In this document: piece by piece, positions 6,874-10,696 of the stretch
Layout of the letters: each line of letters opens with the position of its first letter
Position numbering within the stretch: the stretch's first letter is position 1
Assembly (NCBI GenBank): GCA_020719895.1
Contig: DYPM01000062.1
Span: 1 to 10,696 of the forward strand
Source: Sulfurovum sp.
GTDB lineage: Bacteria; Campylobacterota; Campylobacteria; Campylobacterales; Sulfurovaceae
Direction of reading: 5' to 3'
Length of the DNA stretch: 10,696 bases
Notes under the pieces: generated by a model
Database searches by the model: none
What the model saw: only the letters and a program-made list of their open reading frames with translations
Told to the model about the DNA's origin: nothing
Translations under genes and position numbers: made by a program

Positions 6874-7566
6874 ATGGAGCTTTGTGTCGCACTTGATCTT
6901 GCAACAGCCAAAGAAAATCTTGCTTTGGCAACCTCTCTTAAGCACTATAATCTATGGATGAAAGTAGGTTTTCGCACCTATATTCGAGATGGTAAGCCGT
7001 TTTTGGATTCTCTAAAATCAATCAATCCCAACTTCAAGATTTTTTTGGATCTCAAGCTGTATGATATCCCAAACACGATGGCAGACGCAGCCGAAGAGAT
7101 AGCAAAAATAGATGTAGAGATGTTCAATATCCACGCAAGTGCTGGCACAGTCGCGATGCAAATGGTGATGGAGCGACTCGCAAGATACGAGAAGCGACCA
7201 CTGGTATTGGCAGTCACTGCATTGACATCATTTAATGAGAAAAGTTTTCAAACGATTTATGGCAAAACTATCAATGAAAAAGCCATAGAGTTTGCCACGA
7301 TGAGTTACGAGAGCGGTTTGGATGGTGTGGTGTGTAGTGCGTTTGAGAGTAGGGCGATCAAGAGGGAAACTTCTGATAGTTTTTTGACGCTTTGCCCTGG
7401 AATTCGTCCCTTTGGCGAAGCATCGCAAGATCAACAGCGTGTAGCAACACTCCAAATCGCCTATGAAGAGCAAGTGGATTATCCTGTTATTGGTAGACCA
7501 ATCTATCACTCACAAAATCCACAAGAGACAGTGAAGAGAATTTTGGACGTTATTAATACGTTTTGA
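6874..7566 (+). CDS. pyrF: orotidine 5'-phosphate decarboxylase
   Basis: PyrF converts OMP to UMP, the last step of de novo pyrimidine synthesis. The 230-residue TIM-barrel protein shows the full active site. Asp8 is in CVALDLA and Lys30 in WMKVGF. The catalytic Asp59-x-Lys61-x-x-Asp64 lies in FLDLKLYDIPNTM. The HASAG strand is at about 87, CPGIRPFG at about 174-181, and the phosphate-binding Arg208 in VIGRPIYHS. Length is as expected for the short bacterial form. AAAAGGAAA (6861-6869) lies 4 nt before ATG 6874, and the -10 box at 6834-6839 serves it. Its TGA is 2 nt from the end of the convergent small membrane-protein gene. Confidence 0.97.
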   Translation: MELCVALDLATAKENLALATSLKHYNLWMKVGFRTYIRDGKPFLDSLKSINPNFKIFLDLKLYDIPNTMADAAEEIAKIDVEMFNIHASAGTVAMQMVMERLARYEKRPLVLAVTALTSFNEKSFQTIYGKTINEKAIEFATMSYESGLDGVVCSAFESRAIKRETSDSFLTLCPGIRPFGEASQDQQRVATLQIAYEEQVDYPVIGRPIYHSQNPQETVKRILDVINTF

Positions 7567-7568
7567 TT

Positions 7569-7706
7569 TTATTTTGAAATCTCTTTTGTAGTCTCTTCTT
7601 TTTTGGGCTTGGAGAGTTCGATAGCATTATCCATTCCTATTTTCATAAAAAACGCACTGAGTGCAAAGAGTCCAAGTATGAGAAGTGGTGTGAGTTTTTT
7701 GAGCAT
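7569..7706 (-). CDS. small single-pass membrane protein, function unknown
   Basis: A 45-codon frame on the minus strand starts at ATG 7706 with AAAGGA about 6 nt upstream and ends at TAA 7569. The product has a short basic start (MLKK), one hydrophobic helix at about residues 5-22 (LTPLLILGLFALSAFFM), and a charged C-terminal tail rich in Lys and Glu (KPKKEETTKEISK). That layout is typical of small inner-membrane proteins with a cytoplasmic or periplasmic tail; no cleavage site is obvious. The good ribosome binding site, the transmembrane pattern and the tight convergent fit with pyrF (2 nt) support a real gene. I do not recognise the family. It could be co-transcribed with the upstream tRNA-Ser or use its own promoter. 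Confidence 0.7.
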   Translation of the reverse strand: MLKKLTPLLILGLFALSAFFMKIGMDNAIELSKPKKEETTKEISK

Positions 7707-7794
7707 GGTTATCCTTTTTTTGTTCAACTAAAAACCTAATGATACAAGGGAATCTTTAAAACAAAAAAAGAGTCTTTGAGTTGTTTTAACTAAA

Positions 7795-7800
7795 ATTATA
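7795..7800 (-). promoter_or_regulatory. candidate -10 box for the small membrane-protein gene
   Basis: On the minus strand TATAAT occurs at 7800-7795, about 90 nt ahead of the small gene and just past the tRNA-Ser 3' end. A nearer but poorer alternative is TATCAT at 7744-7739. Neither has a recognisable -35. Confidence 0.3.
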
Positions 7801-7832
7801 TATCAGAGTATTTTTGATGGATTTGAAAAAAG

Positions 7833-7923
7833 TGGCGGACAGTGAGGGATTCGAACCCTCGGTAAGGTTACCCCTACGCATCCTTAGCAGGGATGTGGTT
7901 TCAGCCAACTCACCCAACTGTCC
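7833..7923 (-). tRNA. tRNA-Ser (anticodon GCU)
   Basis: Read on the minus strand, the 91-nt gene has a 7-bp acceptor stem GGACAGT/ACTGTCC, discriminator G, and an encoded CCA end (7835-7833). The anticodon stem is CATCC/GGATG around loop CTGCTAA, with anticodon GCT at 7888-7886, which reads AGC/AGU serine codons. The variable arm is long, as expected for class II tRNA-Ser. The T arm is GAGGG-TTCGAAT-CCCTC. All expected parts are intact. Confidence 0.97.
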
Positions 7924-7941
7924 TTTTTAAAGTGGAGTGTG

Positions 7942-7947
7942 ATTTTA
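7942..7947 (-). promoter_or_regulatory. -10 box of the tRNA-Ser promoter
   Basis: TAAAAT on the minus strand (7947-7942) lies 18 nt before the tRNA 5' end, so transcription would start near 7935 with a short leader. A T-rich tract precedes it. It overlaps the left arm of the 14-bp inverted repeat at 7943-7983. Confidence 0.45.
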
Positions 7948-7983
7948 GTAAAATAACCTTAAAAAAAGTTTATTTTACTAAAA
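7943..7983. repeat. 14-bp perfect inverted repeat upstream of tRNA-Ser
   Basis: TTTTAGTAAAATAA (7943-7956) and TTATTTTACTAAAA (7970-7983) are perfect reverse complements separated by 13 nt. The arms have only two G/C pairs each. They cover the tRNA-Ser -10 region, so this could be an operator or simply an AT-rich palindrome. With the element at 8020-8122 and the cas6 promoter it fills the 313-nt gap 7924-8236, which contains no gene that I can see. Confidence 0.55.
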
Positions 7984-8019
7984 ATTTGAGAATCGAATTG
8001 AGACCTCTGATTAAATAGT

Positions 8020-8122
8020 ATCTCTAAAAACTTCCCTTCGTCATTTCGGGCTTGACCCGCAATCTCGTACCTGCGACATTATGAGGTACAAAATCAAGTT
8101 CGGTATGACGATTTTTAGAGAT
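8020..8122. repeat. nested inverted-repeat element of 103 bp upstream of the cas operon
   Basis: Perfect 11-bp outer arms ATCTCTAAAAA (8020-8030) and TTTTTAGAGAT (8112-8122) enclose a second pair CGTCAT (8039-8044) / ATGACG (8105-8110). Inside these are CGGG-CTTGA-CCCG (8047-8059) and GTACCT/AGGTAC (8067-8072 with 8084-8089). CGGGCTTGA (8047-8055) could instead pair with TCAAGTTCG (8094-8102) through two G-U pairs. The motif CGTCATTTCGGGCTTGACCC resembles a widely dispersed proteobacterial palindromic repeat. The layout fits a non-coding REP/MITE-like element. No flanking target duplication is evident. Confidence 0.65.
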
Positions 8123-8181
8123 TTCCTAAATATAAATCTTACAAGAGCGTTCAGATCGTTCAATTATTTAGATTACTGAAT

Positions 8182-8209
8182 TTGTTTTTGATTTAACGTT
8201 TTGTATAAT
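8182..8209 (+). promoter_or_regulatory. promoter of the cas6-cas10 operon
   Basis: TATAAT at 8204-8209 is preceded by TG in the form TTGTATAAT, and TTGTTT at 8182-8187 lies 16 nt upstream as a partial -35. The predicted start near 8216 leaves a leader of about 20 nt before cas6. An imperfect stem TTCAGATC (8150-8157) / GATTACTGAA (8171-8180), with a 2-nt bulge, lies just upstream and could be an operator. Confidence 0.6.
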
Positions 8210-8236
8210 CTTTAAATCTACACACAAGGAGGGAGA

Positions 8237-9067
8237 GTGTTAATATGGTTTACTATTGATGTGATGGTTGAGAGTCAAAGAAAACCGCCTTTTTTTATGG
8301 GTTCTATGCTTCGAGGTGCTTTTGGTTTGGCACTCAAGAGTACAGTATGCGTCAATCCTTCCTATAAATGCGAAGGTTGCTTTTCGTATGGCTCTTGTTG
8401 GTATGCTAAGTTTTATGAAGAGGAGAACTCATTTCATCCTTATCGATTTGAGACATATCTTAAAGCTTCAAATTTTGATTTTTCATTTTCTCTTTATGGC
8501 GAAGCAGTATCTTCTTTACCTTATGTGCTTTCGGCTTTGAGAAGCACTATCGAATCTCAAGGTCTCGGAAGAGACAAAGAGACTATGCGAGTGAGGCAGA
8601 TGTCGATAGGTAATCGTATTGTTTTTGATGGAAATCGTTTTTTGACATTAGATGATATTCACCCAAATTCATTACAAATCGACAAATATTGTCAAAATAT
8701 TTCTATAGAGTTCACTATGCCACTTAGAATCAAAGAGAACAACCGCTATGCAACTCAAACAGTTTCACTACATACATTAATCCACAGTATTCACAGTCGT
8801 CTTAGAGAGTTACAGGGATTACCAATGGAGCGTTTGGGATACAGAGTAGAGGGAGAAGTTGTTTTTGAGAAGTTTCATTATGTCAAAATCGAACGCTATT
8901 CAAATCGTCAGAGAAAAACCATACCAATAGGAGGCATCAAAGGGTTGATGAAGATCACAAGAATCGACAGAAGAAGTTATGAGTTGCTCAAAGCAGGTGA
9001 GATTATCGGTGCTGGAAAACAGACAGTGTTTGGATTAGGAACATATCATATCAAGGAGTCAAAATGA
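8237..9067 (+). CDS. cas6: CRISPR-associated endoribonuclease Cas6
   Basis: Cas6 cuts the CRISPR repeat RNA to make crRNA. The start is GTG 8237, with a full AAGGAGGG at 8226-8233 just before it (4-nt spacing); the nearby ATG at 8245 is out of frame. The 276-residue protein begins with an LRGAFGLAL segment followed by four Cys (C38, C45, C48, C54), as in the COG5551-type Cas6 family. The C-terminal domain includes FTMPLRIKEN (about 159-168), HTLIHSIHSRLREL (about 179-192) and PIGGIKG (about 230-236). The terminal glycine-rich loop is GAGKQTVFGLGTY (258-270). The His often present before G-K in this loop is Gly258 here. Its pairing with cas10 places it in a type III locus. It is the first gene of the operon. 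Confidence 0.88.
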   Translation: MLIWFTIDVMVESQRKPPFFMGSMLRGAFGLALKSTVCVNPSYKCEGCFSYGSCWYAKFYEEENSFHPYRFETYLKASNFDFSFSLYGEAVSSLPYVLSALRSTIESQGLGRDKETMRVRQMSIGNRIVFDGNRFLTLDDIHPNSLQIDKYCQNISIEFTMPLRIKENNRYATQTVSLHTLIHSIHSRLRELQGLPMERLGYRVEGEVVFEKFHYVKIERYSNRQRKTIPIGGIKGLMKITRIDRRSYELLKAGEIIGAGKQTVFGLGTYHIKESK

Positions 9068-9073
9068 CTCCTT
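9053..9073 (+). promoter_or_regulatory. stem-loop over the cas6 stop codon that buries a Shine-Dalgarno
   Basis: AAGGAGTCA (9053-9061) and TGACTCCTT (9065-9073) form a perfect 9-bp stem with a 3-nt loop, followed by TTCTT. The 5' arm contains an AAGGAG Shine-Dalgarno for the ATG at 9064, which lies at the loop edge. The structure could act as a weak terminator/attenuator, as a translation switch for the mini-ORF, or as an RNA processing site. Confidence 0.5.
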
Positions 9074-9096
9074 TCTTGCCAAAGGCAAAGCTTTAG
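9064..9096 (+). CDS. 10-codon mini-ORF in the cas6-cas10 spacer (leader peptide or gene remnant)
   Basis: ATG 9064 overlaps the cas6 stop in an ATGA arrangement and has AAGGAG (9053-9058) with 5-nt spacing, the best coupling signal in the spacer. It encodes MTPFLPKAKL and stops at TAG 9094-9096. It might be a leader peptide controlling downstream cas10 expression, or the surviving start of a gene deleted between cas6 and cas10. Expression is unproven and the signal could be chance. Confidence 0.3.
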   Translation: MTPFLPKAKL

Positions 9097-9133
9097 CAAA
9101 CTTGTACAATCTGAACTTGTTTAGATTGTACAA
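9076..9133 (+). repeat. two further stem-loops in the cas6-cas10 spacer
   Basis: TTGCC-AAA-GGCAA (9076-9088) is a 5-bp stem. TTGTACAATCT (9102-9112) and AGATTGTACAA (9123-9133) form a perfect 11-bp stem with a 10-nt loop. The second is followed by AAATTTATT rather than a T-run, so it is not a standard terminator. It ends 10 nt before the cas10 Shine-Dalgarno. Confidence 0.55.
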
Positions 9134-9154
9134 AATTTATTAGTAGGAGGAAAA

Positions 9155-10696
9155 ATGAGTCATTTTGAAGACTATTTTGACAACACATTTAAGCAACTCA
9201 AACCACCAAAACGAGAGTTGCCTATACTTGAATCAGGCGAAAATTATGTGTTGGTCGCAGGTGATTTTTTTGGGATTCAGAAGTTTATTTTTGAACGGTT
9301 GAGTACCAAAAATGCAGCAAAAGTCTTGCGTGCCAAATCGGCATTTATTCAACTCTACACCGATTATTTAGCAAAATACATCTGCTATGCACTCAATATC
9401 GAAGAGAGTTATATTTTATCTATCACTGCAGGAAAGTTTGAGATTTTGTCCCAAGCAAGTGATACAGAAGTCACAATCAAAAAAGTACAACAGAGTGTTG
9501 ATAGTTATTTTATGGAACATTTTTTTGGACTTAGTGGCGTTTCGCTTTGTTGTGTGGTGTGTCAAAAAGAGGATTTTGAATCCAAAACAGAGTATCGAAA
9601 CTTGAGAGAGCGTATCTCAAACGGTGTCGAAGAGAATAAGTTTCATAAGTTTAATTTGATAGAACAAAGCGACTTTGTGATGCACTACGATGATGGAGTG
9701 GACAATCAAACGCTTTGCGATGTGTGTAATATTCGCAAAAGAATCCCAAAAAATGACACGTGCAAAATCTGTAATGGGTTTATAGAGCTTGGCAAAAAAT
9801 TGGTCAAAAAAGAGCAAAGCGTGGCGACAAGCGATGATCTCAATATCACTATGGATGGCTTTAATGTGTGGCAAAAAACACTTGATGCCAAAATAAAATC
9901 ATATATTTTGCATCAAGAGTACAGCAAACCTGCTGATTTTGAAACATTGGCACAAAACAGTTGTGCAGATTTGGATACAGGAATCAAATCACTTGCCATT
10001 CTCAAAGCCGATGTAGACAGTATGGGAAGGTTTCTTAGAGAGAGTGATGTGACTGATAGTTTTGAGAACTTCGCACTTTTTTCTGAAAGCTTAGATAACT
10101 TTTTTTCTCTTTACGTTCCAAGTGTGATGAGAAAAAAATATCGCAATACCTACACTGTATTTGCAGGTGGCGATGATCTCTTTTTGGTCGGTGCGTGGGA
10201 TGAGATTTTGAGACTTTCAAGAGAGATTCATAAAGAGTTTCAAAAATTCATCAAAGGCAAACTCTCTATCTCTTTTGGTATTGCTTTGGCCAAACCATCA
10301 CATCCTATAGCACATCTTGCACACTATACAGAGCATTTGCTTGAAGCGTCAAAAGGAATCGATGCAGAGAAAAATGCCATTACTATTTTTGGTGAGACAG
10401 TGAAATGGAAATCATACAAAGAGGCATTTGATACACTTCAAAAAGAGTTTGATACACTCAACAATGATGACACAAACACTGCATTTCTCTATCGACTATT
10501 AGATTTTTGTGAAATGAGTAAAAAAGTAAAAGAAGGAAACATAGAAGCAACGATGTGGAAATCAAAACTACGATACAGTTTTAGCAGAAACAACAAAAAC
10601 TTAGGTGAAACATTTTTTGGAGTACTCGATAATGCAATAGAGAAAAATCCATCCCAAACCAAAATATTTTTGTGTGAATTTATATATAAAAGGAGA
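9155..10696 (+). CDS. cas10: type III CRISPR-Cas effector large subunit Cas10 (Csm1-like), HD-less, open at window end
   Basis: Cas10 is the large subunit of type III interference complexes; its palm domains make cyclic oligoadenylate when target RNA is bound. ATG 9155 has TAGGAGG (9144-9150) 4 nt upstream. All 514 visible codons are open, with no frameshift. Palm 1 starts almost at once (LVAGDFFGIQKFIF, 33-46; AAKVLRAKSAF). A zinc ribbon has C188, C191, C203 and C206. Palm 2 carries LKADVDSMGRFL (283-294) and the intact cyclase motif G338-G339-D340-D341 in VFAGGDDLFLVG. The C-terminal helical domain ends in FLCEFIYKRR, close to where Csm1 proteins normally end. The ~200 N-terminal residues holding the HD nuclease in typical Csm1 are absent. 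The final AGGAGA may be the ribosome binding site of the next csm gene. Confidence 0.92.
   Translation, partial: MSHFEDYFDNTFKQLKPPKRELPILESGENYVLVAGDFFGIQKFIFERLSTKNAAKVLRAKSAFIQLYTDYLAKYICYALNIEESYILSITAGKFEILSQASDTEVTIKKVQQSVDSYFMEHFFGLSGVSLCCVVCQKEDFESKTEYRNLRERISNGVEENKFHKFNLIEQSDFVMHYDDGVDNQTLCDVCNIRKRIPKNDTCKICNGFIELGKKLVKKEQSVATSDDLNITMDGFNVWQKTLDAKIKSYILHQEYSKPADFETLAQNSCADLDTGIKSLAILKADVDSMGRFLRESDVTDSFENFALFSESLDNFFSLYVPSVMRKKYRNTYTVFAGGDDLFLVGAWDEILRLSREIHKEFQKFIKGKLSISFGIALAKPSHPIAHLAHYTEHLLEASKGIDAEKNAITIFGETVKWKSYKEAFDTLQKEFDTLNNDDTNTAFLYRLLDFCEMSKKVKEGNIEATMWKSKLRYSFSRNNKNLGETFFGVLDNAIEKNPSQTKIFLCEFIYKRR

Noticed and set aside
7833..8236. tRNA-Ser as the attachment site of an integrated island carrying the cas operon
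   Set aside because: Integration normally uses the tRNA 3' end, which here faces pyrF and away from the cas genes. No integrase and no duplicated tRNA 3' end are visible.
8020..9133. CRISPR repeats near cas6
   Set aside because: The inverted repeats here are single-copy structures. No direct repeat of 25-40 nt with regular spacers occurs in the window.
9155..10696. cas10 as a frameshifted or 5'-truncated pseudogene
   Set aside because: It has its own strong Shine-Dalgarno and ATG, 514 continuous codons, and all palm and zinc-ribbon motifs. Upstream DNA holds no HD-domain remnant in any frame.

Overview
The window looks like a chromosomal segment of a Campylobacterota (epsilonproteobacterial) organism of the Sulfurimonas/Sulfurovum/Sulfuricurvum type. 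The evidence is AT-rich coding DNA, the compact rpmH-rnpA-yidC-jag-mnmE block, T-rich upstream regions with clear TATAAT -10 boxes but poor -35 boxes, and the sequence character of YidC, Jag and HemN. No species can be assigned from sequence reading alone.

Layout. 1-53 may hold the first codons of a divergent minus-strand gene. 263-1633 is hemN (anaerobic coproporphyrinogen III dehydrogenase). 1732-6131 is a plus-strand housekeeping block: rpmH (L34), rnpA (RNase P protein, with no ATG/GTG/TTG start), yidC (membrane insertase), jag (KH RNA-binding protein) and mnmE (tRNA wobble-uridine GTPase). It links translation machinery to membrane protein insertion. The yidD gene often found between rnpA and yidC is absent. 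A cyclophilin gene (6262-6789, minus) converges on mnmE across a ~100 bp nested inverted-repeat element, which also supplies its likely terminator. The cyclophilin and pyrF (6874-7566, plus) diverge from a perfectly symmetric pair of -10 boxes. A 45-residue single-span membrane protein (7569-7706, minus) converges on pyrF with a 2-nt gap, and tRNA-Ser(GCU) lies at 7833-7923 on the minus strand.

From about 8020 the window becomes accessory. A second ~100 bp nested inverted-repeat element (8020-8122) precedes a promoter and the start of a type III CRISPR-Cas operon: cas6 (crRNA-processing endonuclease) and cas10/csm1, which is still open at the window edge but appears to be within a few codons of its end. 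The Cas10 keeps an intact GGDD cyclase motif and zinc ribbon. It has only about 30 residues ahead of its first palm domain, so the N-terminal HD nuclease domain is missing. The 87-nt cas6-cas10 spacer is unusually structured: three successive hairpins and a 10-codon mini-ORF whose Shine-Dalgarno sequence is buried in the first hairpin. No CRISPR array is inside the window; the remaining csm genes and arrays would lie to the right.

The most interesting parts are the HD-less, cyclase-intact Cas10 with its structured leader, the two nested-hairpin elements, the symmetric bidirectional promoter, and the non-canonical rnpA start.
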